NCBI RefSeq assembly: GCF_001747095.1
Contig: NZ_MDGP01000001.1
Coordinates: forward strand, 1,285,001-1,349,000
Origin: Roseivirga sp. 4D4
GTDB taxonomy: Bacteria; Bacteroidota; Bacteroidia; Cytophagales; Cyclobacteriaceae
Length of the DNA stretch: 64,000 nt
Direction of reading: 5' to 3'
Shown here: positions 16,047 through 23,946 of the stretch, piece by piece
Numbering within the stretch: the first letter of the stretch is position 1
Layout of the letters: every line of letters begins with the position of its first letter
Position numbers and translations under genes: made by a program
Notes under the pieces: generated by a model
The model's input: only the letters and a program-made list of their open reading frames with translations
The model's database searches: none
What the model was told of the DNA's origin: nothing

Positions 16047-16247
16047 TTACTCTATACCGAATGTCACCTTTGCATTCACTCGATACTGAACAATTTGATT
16101 ATCAATTACTTTTCCACTCATTTCCTTGATATATACCGACTCAATGTTTCTGACATTTTTTGAGACTTGTTTTACTGCTTCTTGTGCCGCGTCTTCCCAA
16201 CTCTTGGTAGAAAAGGCAAGCACTTCTACTACTTTATGAACTCCCAT
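16047..16247 (-). CDS. dodecin family flavin-binding protein
   Basis: The 66-residue protein matches the dodecin fold: a first strand VHKVVEVLAFSTKSWEDAAQEAV, a single helix, and two strands ending VQYRVNAKVTFGIE. Dodecins form hollow dodecamers that store or buffer riboflavin, FMN or CoA. ATGs exist at 16253 and 16247; the second matches the family start (MGVHKV) and the predicted transcript start near 16262. Confidence 0.93.
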   Translation of the reverse strand: MGVHKVVEVLAFSTKSWEDAAQEAVKQVSKNVRNIESVYIKEMSGKVIDNQIVQYRVNAKVTFGIE

Positions 16248-16267
16248 GATCATTTGTTTAAATGGGT

Positions 16268-16333
16268 CCTAATTAAGTGAGGAATTGTGTCGACAGCAAT
16301 GACACTGGTTTTTGAGCTGGATGACATTGATCA
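16268..16333 (-). promoter_or_regulatory. operator and promoter for the dodecin gene
   Basis: The distal box TGACATTGATCA (16322-16333) is perfect. The proximal site TGACACTGGTTT (16300-16311), 22 bp closer, keeps one half-site. TAATTAGG (16275-16268, minus strand) is a weak -7 element at 30.5 bp. The layout repeats that of the CBS and efflux promoters. Confidence 0.58.
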
Positions 16334-16381
16334 TCAAGGACAGCCATTGTTCAGTAATCTACTGGCAAAACAACCCTATAG

Positions 16382-16446
16382 TGATTGGAATCACGGCTGG
16401 TGATGACCGGGCTCATCTGATCAGCCAACGTCAATGGGTAACTTCG
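16382..16446 (+). promoter_or_regulatory. operator pair and promoter for the YtfI-like/GerW operon
   Basis: TGATTGGAATCA (16382-16393, perfect) and TGACCGGGCTCA (16404-16415, one mismatch) have centres 22 bp apart. TAACTTCG (16439-16446) starts 29.5 bp from the proximal centre and is nearly identical to the -7 element of the second hsp20. Confidence 0.72.
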
Positions 16447-16463
16447 TAGACTAAATAATTAAA

Positions 16464-16970
16464 GTGTATTGGGTGATCTATATCCCTTTATTGGTTGTCG
16501 TGATCGTGGTCATATGGGTACTTGTAAAGCCTATCGTCATTATTTGTGATTCGCATTCAAATACCTACCAGGTTTTTCAAAAAGGCACATTTTCTTTCTC
16601 AGTTCTCACGGGTGAGTTGATCACAACAGAATTAAGAATTCTTGGAAGAAGAGTTCGAACTGATTCAAACGAGAAAAAGAAAAGAAAGAAGTCGAAGAAG
16701 AAGGACGGCAAACGCAAGGTTCGGCACCCGATAAAGCTATTTAAAAGGTGTATGAGGGCATTCAAGGTTAAAAAGCTATTGATAGACGTGGATACGGGAG
16801 ATGTTGTTTTGAATGCAAAACTGGTGCCCATAGGGTACTTCTTGACAAATGCTGAAAGGCATCGATCGGTTCATTTCAATTTTGAAGGTATCACCACCTT
16901 GAAGTTAGAAGCCCATATCAGATTGCATGTCATTCTGATCGCACTTATTCAACAACTATTTAAAAGATAA
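16464..16970 (+). CDS. membrane-associated DUF2953 (YtfI)-like protein
   Basis: The 168-residue protein starts at GTG (16464), about 12 bases after the predicted transcription start. It has one N-terminal membrane segment (residues 4-24), a strand pair, a very basic patch (NEKKKRKKSKKKDGKRK, about residues 70-86), and an amphipathic C-terminal region ending VHFNFEGITTLKLEAHIRLHV. This layout and the adjacent GerW gene match the ytfI-ytfJ pair of spore formers. The assignment rests on layout and context and is tentative. Confidence 0.6.
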   Translation: MYWVIYIPLLVVVIVVIWVLVKPIVIICDSHSNTYQVFQKGTFSFSVLTGELITTELRILGRRVRTDSNEKKKRKKSKKKDGKRKVRHPIKLFKRCMRAFKVKKLLIDVDTGDVVLNAKLVPIGYFLTNAERHRSVHFNFEGITTLKLEAHIRLHVILIALIQQLFKR

Positions 16971-16974
16971 TATT

Positions 16975-17340
16975 ATGGAAATGAATTTTGAGACAATGCT
17001 TCAGAAATTAACAGACTTTATAGAAACTGAGGCCAAAACAGAAACAGTAGTAGGTGACGAATTCAAACTAGGAGATTTCGTTTGTGTACCCGTAATACGC
17101 CTAGGAGTTGGTTTTGGTAGCGGTGGAGGAACTGGTTCTTCCCCAAAAACCGGAACAGGAGAAGGTGGTGGAGCTGGTGCTGGAATGGGTATAGACCCTA
17201 TTGGTTTCCTGGTATCGAAAGGCGACCAAATCTCGTTCGTTAGTACGCATCAGAACAAGGGGCTATCCGCGGTTTTCGAGAAAGTACCTCAACTGATTGA
17301 AAAAATGATGGCGAGTAAAAAGGACACTGTGAAAGTTTGA
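16975..17340 (+). CDS. GerW (YtfJ) family sporulation-type protein
   Basis: The 121-residue protein has the GerW core: an N-terminal helix (FETMLQKLTDF), TVVGDEFKLGDFVCVPVIRLGVGFGSG, a Gly-rich loop (GGTGSSPKTGTGEGGGAGAG) and IDPIGFLVSKGDQISFV. In Bacillus, GerW affects spore germination; in non-spore-formers its role is unknown. It lies 4 bases after the YtfI-like gene and is followed by a bidirectional terminator. Confidence 0.92.
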   Translation: MEMNFETMLQKLTDFIETEAKTETVVGDEFKLGDFVCVPVIRLGVGFGSGGGTGSSPKTGTGEGGGAGAGMGIDPIGFLVSKGDQISFVSTHQNKGLSAVFEKVPQLIEKMMASKKDTVKV

Positions 17341-17357
17341 AGGAAGGGGTAAAACAA

Positions 17358-17387
17358 AAAAGACAGTCACTTTCGTAACTGTCTTTT
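17358..17387. terminator. bidirectional rho-independent terminator
   Basis: AAAAGACAGT (17358-17367) pairs with ACTGTCTTTT (17378-17387) around a CACTTTCGTA loop. The flanking A and T runs make it usable from both the GerW operon and the convergent tRNA-Thr gene. Confidence 0.8.
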
Positions 17388-17390
17388 ATG

Positions 17391-17463
<73 letters not shown>

Positions 17464-17565
17464 TTTTTTGCTTTTCGTTCAAAGCGAGTGCAAAGATAGA
17501 AGTGTCTTCTAAAATTGCAAAGCTGCTAATGTCAAATTTTCAAAGATTTTTCAACCCTTTGGTTG

Positions 17566-19743
17566 TCAAATACTTCTTAAGATTCTTAGTTGCTTTTTAA
17601 GGCTTTGGACTTCTTCTTCAGCCTTAGCAATCTTTTCATCAAACTCTTCTTTCAGCTTATCAGCCGTCTTAGAATTAGCAAAGAATGCGAGGTTATTGTT
17701 CCAAAGTGAAATATTATCCTCCAGTTCGGAAATCTTCCTTCTTAACGTAGACTCCTTCTTCTGGAATTTCTTGTCTGCTCCCCCTCCTTTATTTCCACTA
17801 GAGAGTTCTGCTTTTAGCATCAATGACTCAGCCTCTGAAGCTTCAAGTCCAAGGCTATCTACATATACCTTGACAGACTCCTGAAATTTTGCTTCAATAG
17901 ATTTAATGGCACCACGAGGTACAAAACCAATTTCGTTATAAGATGCAATCAATCCCATCAACTCTTCTTGAGAACCTGCTTTGCCTTTAGCCTTCTCAGC
18001 CATTTCAGCCAGTACTGCCTCTTTCTTCTCCTGATTCTCCACGTAAGCCGACTCGGTTTGATTGAGTTGTTGACGCTTGTTATTAAAGAATACATCACAG
18101 GCCTCCTTGAATTTGGCGTAAACTGCATTACGTTGCTTTTCAGGAACTGGCCCTATTTCTTTCCACCTACGCTGCAGCTGTTTTAACTGCTCTGCGGTTT
18201 TATCCCATTCCTCACTGCTTTGAAGAGCAACGGCCTCTTCTACTAAAGCTTCCTTCTTAGCAAGATTCTCTTTTCTTAAAGACTCGAGCTTCTTGAAAAA
18301 CTCATTTTTGTTAGCGAAGAACCCCTTGAAAGTAGACCAGAACGATCGGTTAATCTCTTTCGCATTTTCACGAGGCACACCACCAATGGCTTCCCAACGC
18401 TTTTGCAAATCGAGGATTTCTTTGGTCTTAGCGTTCCAATCATTTATTCGGTCTGAATTGAATGACGAGAAAGTGGCCAACTCATCGATGAGTTCTTGCT
18501 TCTTGACCAAATTCTCCTTGAGGTCACCTTTCAAATGCTCTAAGAAGCCTTTACGCTTTTGATAGATAACATCTGAAGCCGCTTTGAACCTTTTCCAAAG
18601 TTCTTCTTGCACTTCTCTTGGTACAGCCCCAATGCGCTTATATTCTTCGTGTAATTCATTCAATTGAATCACAGCGTCTTTGACATTCTCAAGGTCATTC
18701 AAGGCCTCTGCCTTCTCACATAACTCGGTTTTTGCTACCTGATTCTTCTTTCTGTCAAGATCTTTGAGCTCAAAAAGTATATGTCTGTTGTGGTAGAAAC
18801 GGTCTAATAGGGCATTGTAATTGGCCCAAAGCGTCTTGTTGTACTGGCTCGGCACCGGACCGATCGCTTTCCAAACTTCCTGAACTTCTTTAATAGGTTT
18901 TAGGCTTGTGGTAGCTTCCTCACCATCGACTAGTGATCTTAGCTTCTCAAGCAGTTCCTGCTTCTTTTCAAGGTTACGGGTTTTATTGGCTTCACGCTCT
19001 TTGTAATAAGAGGCTTTTCTATCCCTTAATAGTCTAAGAGAAGCATCGAAACGATTATAGAGCTCATCATGCCTGAACTCAAAACCTTCTTCTTCCTCTC
19101 CTACCTCAGCCTTAAACTTTTCTTCTGCTTCTTTTCTGAGATTCGATTCAAACTCTGTGAAAAGGGGTTCAATTTCTTTTAGTACACGATCGGCACGTTT
19201 GAAGCTATCTTGCTGGGTGAGCTCCTCTATGGCCTCAACTAGCTGCTCGCGAGTATAAGTGGTGTAATCAGGAAGCTCTTCTTCCTCCTCTTCGCTTTCC
19301 GCACTAGACTCTTCTTCAGTTTTATCGGTGGTTTCTTCGTTGGAGACCTCGTCTGTGGTGCTAGATTCAGGTGTTTCAGAAGTACCTACTTCAGCAGGGG
19401 ACTCGGCTTCTTGAACTTCAACCACAGCAGCCTCCTCAGCAGGTTTATCCTCCACCTCTTCAGTGGCAACCTCAGTAGCCGGTTCTTCAGCAGTCTTATC
19501 CTCAGTTTCTTCGGTAACAACCACTGGATTTGGTTCTTCAGCAGTCTCAGGAGCGTCTTCCTCAACTTTAGCTTCTACTTCTGGAGCATCTGTTGAGTCC
19601 TCTTTGTCAGAAGATGGTTCTTCTACAGCCTGAGGTGTTTCGATTGTGTCCTTTTCTTCTTGTGGGGTTACTTCTTGTTGCTCTTCAGCCGCAGATTCTG
19701 GCTGATCCTTTTCCTCCACCTTCTTATTCTTGTCTTCACTCAT
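17566..19743 (-). CDS. DUF349 repeat protein with acidic N-terminal tail
   Basis: The 725-residue protein has two parts. Residues 1 to about 165 are low-complexity and very acidic (Glu, Ala, Pro, Thr, Val), with repeats such as AEEPATEVATEE. The rest contains about five helical DUF349 repeats, each with a W-K-x-I-G-P/G-V-P motif (for example VWKAIGPVP, RWEAIGGVP, RWKEIGPVP), ending in a coiled coil. The family's function is unknown. It follows yqgE with a 60-base gap. Confidence 0.93.
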   Translation of the reverse strand: MSEDKNKKVEEKDQPESAAEEQQEVTPQEEKDTIETPQAVEEPSSDKEDSTDAPEVEAKVEEDAPETAEEPNPVVVTEETEDKTAEEPATEVATEEVEDKPAEEAAVVEVQEAESPAEVGTSETPESSTTDEVSNEETTDKTEEESSAESEEEEEELPDYTTYTREQLVEAIEELTQQDSFKRADRVLKEIEPLFTEFESNLRKEAEEKFKAEVGEEEEGFEFRHDELYNRFDASLRLLRDRKASYYKEREANKTRNLEKKQELLEKLRSLVDGEEATTSLKPIKEVQEVWKAIGPVPSQYNKTLWANYNALLDRFYHNRHILFELKDLDRKKNQVAKTELCEKAEALNDLENVKDAVIQLNELHEEYKRIGAVPREVQEELWKRFKAASDVIYQKRKGFLEHLKGDLKENLVKKQELIDELATFSSFNSDRINDWNAKTKEILDLQKRWEAIGGVPRENAKEINRSFWSTFKGFFANKNEFFKKLESLRKENLAKKEALVEEAVALQSSEEWDKTAEQLKQLQRRWKEIGPVPEKQRNAVYAKFKEACDVFFNNKRQQLNQTESAYVENQEKKEAVLAEMAEKAKGKAGSQEELMGLIASYNEIGFVPRGAIKSIEAKFQESVKVYVDSLGLEASEAESLMLKAELSSGNKGGGADKKFQKKESTLRRKISELEDNISLWNNNLAFFANSKTADKLKEEFDEKIAKAEEEVQSLKKQLRILRSI

Positions 19744-19803
19744 GTCTCTAATTGCTATCGGCTTTGCAGCCGCACCGTTACAGTATCAAATTTAGTAAAA
19801 CTA

Positions 19804-20379
19804 TTAATTCAAGCGAGGATCAACCGGGTAATTTGAAAACACCTTGTACTTACCTCCCATTTGCTTCAAAATAGACTTCCAGAGGATGTCTGATTCCATA
19901 TCGAAAATCTCGTTAGCTGTGGCTTTTTTACGGACGAACCAGGACTGCTTGTCTAATTCAGATCTCAACTGACCAACACCCCAACCCGAGTAACCGAGAT
20001 AAAACTGAATATCTTCTTCTCTAATGAGATTAGAATTCAGCAAAAACTTGATTTGCTCAAAATCCCCACTCCAATATAGACCATCGTTTAATTGAATTGA
20101 GCCTTCAACTTTATCCTCAAGTCGATGAATGAAATGTAGGGTATTCTGCTCTACAGGGCCACCTATATTCAAGTAAGTCGGAAAAGTAATCCTCTCCTCC
20201 AATACATCATCCAGCTTCAAATCCGAAAGCTTATTCAGCACAAGGCCGAAGGTTCCTTCATCATTGTGCTCACAAATAAGAATGACTGTTCTTTCAAAAT
20301 TCGGATCATTTAAAAACGGTTCAGATAAGAGGAAATCTCCTGGTTCTGGATCGGGAATATTTTTGTCGTATTGAAACAT
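19804..20379 (-). CDS. YqgE/AlgH family protein
   Basis: The 191-residue protein has the family signatures GDFLLSEPFLNDPNFERTVILICEH, GTFGLVLNKLSD, NIGGPVEQNTLHFIH and YLGYSGWGVGQLRSEL. The family is widespread and of uncertain role. The gene is divergent from pdxH with about 105 bp between. Confidence 0.95.
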   Translation of the reverse strand: MFQYDKNIPDPEPGDFLLSEPFLNDPNFERTVILICEHNDEGTFGLVLNKLSDLKLDDVLEERITFPTYLNIGGPVEQNTLHFIHRLEDKVEGSIQLNDGLYWSGDFEQIKFLLNSNLIREEDIQFYLGYSGWGVGQLRSELDKQSWFVRKKATANEIFDMESDILWKSILKQMGGKYKVFSNYPVDPRLN

Positions 20380-20484
20380 ATGCTCGCTTCAAAGAAAATT
20401 ATAAATGCATTTTTACTTTGCCTAACGAATTAGAAAAACTTTCGTCTAAAGGTGTTGTTATATTTGCACTGAAATATTGGATAC

Positions 20485-21126
20485 ATGACAGACACCATTG
20501 CTGATTTAAGAAAGGAGTATACCAAAGCTTCTCTTGATATAGAATCTGCTGACTCTAATCCTTTCAAACAATTTGAAAGATGGTTTCAGGAAGCTCAAAA
20601 AGGCGAGCTGCTTGAACCAAACGCAATGGTATTGAGTACCACTGACAAATCAGGTCAACCTTTCCAAAGAACGGTACTCATGAAAGCCCTAGATACTGAT
20701 GGCATTGTATTCTATACGAATTACAAGAGTCGCAAGGCTCAGCAGATTGAGGAAAATCATCAAGTGTCGATATTATTTCCTTGGTATGCTATGGAACGTC
20801 AGGTGTGCATTCAAGGTGTTGCCGAGAAGGTAAGTACTGCTACATCACTCAAATATTTCACGAGTAGGCCTCACGGAAGCCAATTGGGAGCATGGGTATC
20901 TCAGCAAAGCTCCGTAATAAGCTCTCGCAATGTCTTAGAAATGAAGCTTGCCGAAATGAAACGAAAATTTAAGGAAGGCAAAGTACCGTTGCCAGATTTT
21001 TGGGGTGGTTATAAGATCAAACCGACATCTTTTGAGTTTTGGCAAGGCAGGCAAAGTCGCCTACACGATCGCCTTCTTTACGAAAAGGAAAGTGAGAACT
21101 GGAAGGCCTCTCGACTTGCGCCTTAA
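20485..21126 (+). CDS. pdxH: pyridoxamine 5'-phosphate oxidase
   Basis: The 213-residue flavoenzyme oxidises pyridoxamine or pyridoxine 5'-phosphate to pyridoxal 5'-phosphate. Seen are the N-terminal DLRKEYTKASL, NAMVLSTTDKSGQPFQRTVLMK, the FMN-binding YTNYKSRKAQQIEEN, RQVCIQGVAEKVS, and the C-terminal WGGYKIKPTSFEFWQGRQSRLHDR. Length is normal. Its end overlaps the convergent bshB1 gene by four bases. Confidence 0.97.
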   Translation: MTDTIADLRKEYTKASLDIESADSNPFKQFERWFQEAQKGELLEPNAMVLSTTDKSGQPFQRTVLMKALDTDGIVFYTNYKSRKAQQIEENHQVSILFPWYAMERQVCIQGVAEKVSTATSLKYFTSRPHGSQLGAWVSQQSSVISSRNVLEMKLAEMKRKFKEGKVPLPDFWGGYKIKPTSFEFWQGRQSRLHDRLLYEKESENWKASRLAP

Positions 21127-21842
21127 ATCAAATCAAATACTGAATTAGTACCTACCGTTCGCTCAACAGTGAAGCCCTCTCCATATTCGACACCAATCTC
21201 GTGACCATAATGGATTCCGCGAGAATCGATCATTTTCATAAATCTCGGAGAAGAGATATAGGTTTCTGGCTCATCGCTATTTGGATCGTGAAACTGCGTT
21301 TTAAAGGCTCTGATAGCCTTCATTTTAGTTTCCCAAGCAGAACTTACATCGACTATAAAATCTGGTGTATGTGGGATACTTTGAATATAATGATAAACTG
21401 CCTTAGGTCTCCAGGGCGTTTGTTCAACACCATCAACTTCTGTTTTGATCATGGCTAAACCGGCCAGAAAACAAGCTTCCTTAGATAAAAATGAGGCCCT
21501 TCCATGATCTGGATGGCGATCATCAATTGCATTGGCAAGAACAATTTCTGGTTGATATTTTCTGATCGCTTTAACGACCTCTAATTGATGCGCTTCATCA
21601 TTTTTGAAAAAACCATCTCTGAACCCAAGGTTCTCACGTGCTGAAATCCCCATGATCTCCCCTGCCGCTTTTGCCTCTTGCATTCTGATTTCAGGAGTAC
21701 CTCTTGTACCAAGTTCTCCTTTTGTAAAATCGACAATACCTGCCTTTTTTCCTTGTTGGACAGCCTTGATCAGGGTACCAGCACATGACAATTCCACATC
21801 GTCCGGATGGGCTGCTAAGGCGAGAATATCTAGTTTTATCAT
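21123..21842 (-). CDS. bshB1: bacillithiol biosynthesis deacetylase BshB1
   Basis: The 239-residue LmbE-like zinc enzyme removes the acetyl group from GlcNAc-malate in bacillithiol synthesis. The zinc motif AAHPDDVELSCAG lies at the N-terminus, with RHPDHGRAS in the middle. The frame is open to 21872, but that extension translates the trxB terminator hairpin; the ATG at 21842 gives the family start MIKLDILALAAHPDD. The hairpin ends only about 11 bases before this start. Confidence 0.93.
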   Translation of the reverse strand: MIKLDILALAAHPDDVELSCAGTLIKAVQQGKKAGIVDFTKGELGTRGTPEIRMQEAKAAGEIMGISARENLGFRDGFFKNDEAHQLEVVKAIRKYQPEIVLANAIDDRHPDHGRASFLSKEACFLAGLAMIKTEVDGVEQTPWRPKAVYHYIQSIPHTPDFIVDVSSAWETKMKAIRAFKTQFHDPNSDEPETYISSPRFMKMIDSRGIHYGHEIGVEYGEGFTVERTVGTNSVFDLI

Positions 21843-21853
21843 GTTCTTGAAAT

Positions 21854-21887
21854 AAAAAAGCCACCCCGACATATCGGGGTGGCTTTT
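21854..21887 (-). terminator. trxB terminator abutting bshB1
   Basis: A perfect 10-bp stem (GCCACCCCGA 21860-21869 with TCGGGGTGGC 21874-21883) is followed on the minus strand by TTTTTTATTT. It sits between trxB and bshB1, about 11 bases before the bshB1 ATG, so bshB1 mRNA must read through it or start within it. Confidence 0.9.
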
Positions 21888-21896
21888 GGCTTTTGT

Positions 21897-22865
21897 CTAC
21901 TCAGCTACTTCCGCTGTAGACATTTCAAATTCTTTTTCTGCAAGGAACCTCTCCGCGTCTAATGCTCCCATACAGCCAGTACCTGCAGCTGTGACCGCTT
22001 GGCGATATACCTTATCTGCGGCATCTCCCGTTGCAAATACACCTTCTATATTTGTATGAGATGTTCCCGGCTTTACTTTCAAGTAGCCTGTCTCATCCAT
22101 ATCTAACCAGCCTTTGAAGATATCGGTGTTTGGCTTATGACCAATGGCCACAAAGAAACCGCTTACTTCTAGCTCTCTCTTTTCTCCAGTCTTGTTATTC
22201 ACAACTCTGGCTCCTGTTACGCCAACCTCATCATTACCGAGAATCTCTTCTGTTTCAGTATCCCAAAGGATTTCAATATTTGGAGTGGATTTAACACGTT
22301 CTTGCATGATTTTAGAAGCGCGCATTTCATCACGCCTTACAATCATGTAGACCTTCGGGCATAAGTTGGCAAGGTATGTAGCCTCTTCTGCTGCAGTATC
22401 GCCAGCACCAACAACAGCAACAGATTTTCCTTTATAAAAGAAACCATCGCACACTGCACAGGCAGAAACACCTTTATTAGCGAAAGTTTGCTCAGAAGGA
22501 AGCCCTAAATACTTAGCACTTGCCCCTGTGGAGATGATTACTGACTCAGCAGTTATCTCATGCTTATCATCAATCCAAACCTTGTGAGGATAACTAGAGA
22601 AATCAACTTTGGTGGCAAGACCAAACCTTAAATCGGTTCCAAAACGCTCTGCTTGTTTCTGAAAATCAACCATCATCTGAGGACCATTAATTCCGTCAGG
22701 ATAGCCTGGATAGTTTTCTACGTCATTTGTCGTTGTCAATTGGCCACCTGGCTGGCCTCCGGTATAAAGCACTGGGCTTAAACCTGCTCTTGATGCATAA
22801 ATGGCCGCTGTATATCCTGCCGGGCCAGAGCCGATGATTAATACTTTTACGTTTTCTGTCGTCAT
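21897..22865 (-). CDS. trxB: thioredoxin-disulfide reductase
   Basis: The protein of 322 residues has the FAD motif GSGPAGYTAAIYASRAGL, the redox pair CAVC in SACAVCDGFF, the NADPH motif GAGDTAAEEATYL, and the C-terminal GVFATGDAADKVYRQAVTAAGTG. It reduces thioredoxin with NADPH. The ATG at 22865 is preferred over a TTG two codons upstream because GGAG directly precedes it. The next gene downstream is bshB1, placing thiol-redox functions together. Confidence 0.97.
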   Translation of the reverse strand: MTTENVKVLIIGSGPAGYTAAIYASRAGLSPVLYTGGQPGGQLTTTNDVENYPGYPDGINGPQMMVDFQKQAERFGTDLRFGLATKVDFSSYPHKVWIDDKHEITAESVIISTGASAKYLGLPSEQTFANKGVSACAVCDGFFYKGKSVAVVGAGDTAAEEATYLANLCPKVYMIVRRDEMRASKIMQERVKSTPNIEILWDTETEEILGNDEVGVTGARVVNNKTGEKRELEVSGFFVAIGHKPNTDIFKGWLDMDETGYLKVKPGTSHTNIEGVFATGDAADKVYRQAVTAAGTGCMGALDAERFLAEKEFEMSTAEVAE

Positions 22866-22943
22866 CTCCAAATTTCCTGTTTCATCAAAACTAATCGATT
22901 AACAACTTTTTATCAAAGGATTGTTCCCCGATCATGTCAAAAT

Positions 22944-22976
22944 AAAAAAGGCCCTCTTTCGAAGGCCTTCCTTTTG
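22944..22976 (-). terminator. rpoD terminator
   Basis: AAGGCC (22948-22953) pairs with GGCCTT (22964-22969) around CTCTTTCGAA, followed on the minus strand by a T-run. It lies just after the rpoD stop and before trxB. Confidence 0.8.
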
Positions 22977-22992
22977 CCAATTATCTTATAAA

Positions 22993-23856
22993 TTAACCTA
23001 AATAAGGTTTCAAAGCTTTACTTCTAGAAGTATGTCTTAACCTCCTGATTGCCTTTTCCTTAATTTGTCTTACTCTCTCTCTTGTCAAGTTGAATTTCTC
23101 ACCTATCTCTTCGAGCGTCATGGAGTGTTCTCCATTAAGACCGAAGTAAAGTGTAATGACATCTGCCTCGCGCTGCGTCAATGTAGACAAAGCTCTCTGA
23201 ACCTCTCTTCTTAAGGAGTCATTCATAAGGCCGGTGTCAGGCTTCTCTTCCTGATCATTTTCGAGTACATCTAACAAGCTGTTTTCTTCACCTTGTACAA
23301 ATGGTGCATCCATTGATACGTGTCGGCCAGAAATCTTCATAGTATCTACCACTTCTTTGGTAGTTACTTCTAATACTTCTGCCAATTCATCCGGAGATGG
23401 CTCACGCTCAAACCGCTGCTCTAACTCTGAAAATGTCTTTGAGATTTTATTTAAAGACCCTACTCTGTTCAATGGCAGACGTACAATACGAGATTGCTCA
23501 GCCAATGCTTGTAGAATCGACTGTCTAATCCACCAAACTGCGTACGATATAAATTTGAAACCACGCGTTTCGTCAAACCTCTGTGCTGCTTTAATCAGTC
23601 CCAGGTTTCCTTCATTAATCAAATCGCCTAATGAAAGCCCTTGGTTTTGATATTGTTTGGCAACAGAAACAACGAAACGAAGGTTAGCTTTAGTTAATTT
23701 TTCCAACGCAAGTTGATCGCCTTCTCTGATTCTCTTCGCTAAATCTACTTCTTCGTCAGGGGTCAAAAGATCCACCTTGCCTATTTCCTGAAGGTATTTA
23801 TCAAGAGACTGCGACTCTCTGTTGGTAATCTGCTTACTAATCTTAAGCTGTCTCAT
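22993..23856 (-). CDS. rpoD: primary RNA polymerase sigma factor (RpoD/SigA)
   Basis: At 287 residues it is the short primary sigma of Bacteroidota, lacking the long region 1.1 of proteobacterial RpoD. Seen are region 1.2 ([20 protein letters not shown]), region 2 ([46 protein letters not shown]), region 3 and region 4.2 ([28 protein letters not shown]). It recognises -33/-7 (TAnnTTTG) promoters, the type proposed for the island in this window. It follows pnp by 90 bases. Confidence 0.97.
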   Translation of the reverse strand: MRQLKISKQITNRESQSLDKYLQEIGKVDLLTPDEEVDLAKRIREGDQLALEKLTKANLRFVVSVAKQYQNQGLSLGDLINEGNLGLIKAAQRFDETRGFKFISYAVWWIRQSILQALAEQSRIVRLPLNRVGSLNKISKTFSELEQRFEREPSPDELAEVLEVTTKEVVDTMKISGRHVSMDAPFVQGEENSLLDVLENDQEEKPDTGLMNDSLRREVQRALSTLTQREADVITLYFGLNGEHSMTLEEIGEKFNLTRERVRQIKEKAIRRLRHTSRSKALKPYLG

Positions 23857-23946
23857 TCAAACTTTGGGTTTATCCTTGTGTAATAGAAACATTTCGAACA
23901 ATATGAAAAGTAGGAAAAGTTCCTACTTTATCAAACGCTCAATATT

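Noticed and set aside
21843..21872. N-terminal extension of BshB1
   Set aside because: It translates the trxB terminator hairpin and is absent from the family.
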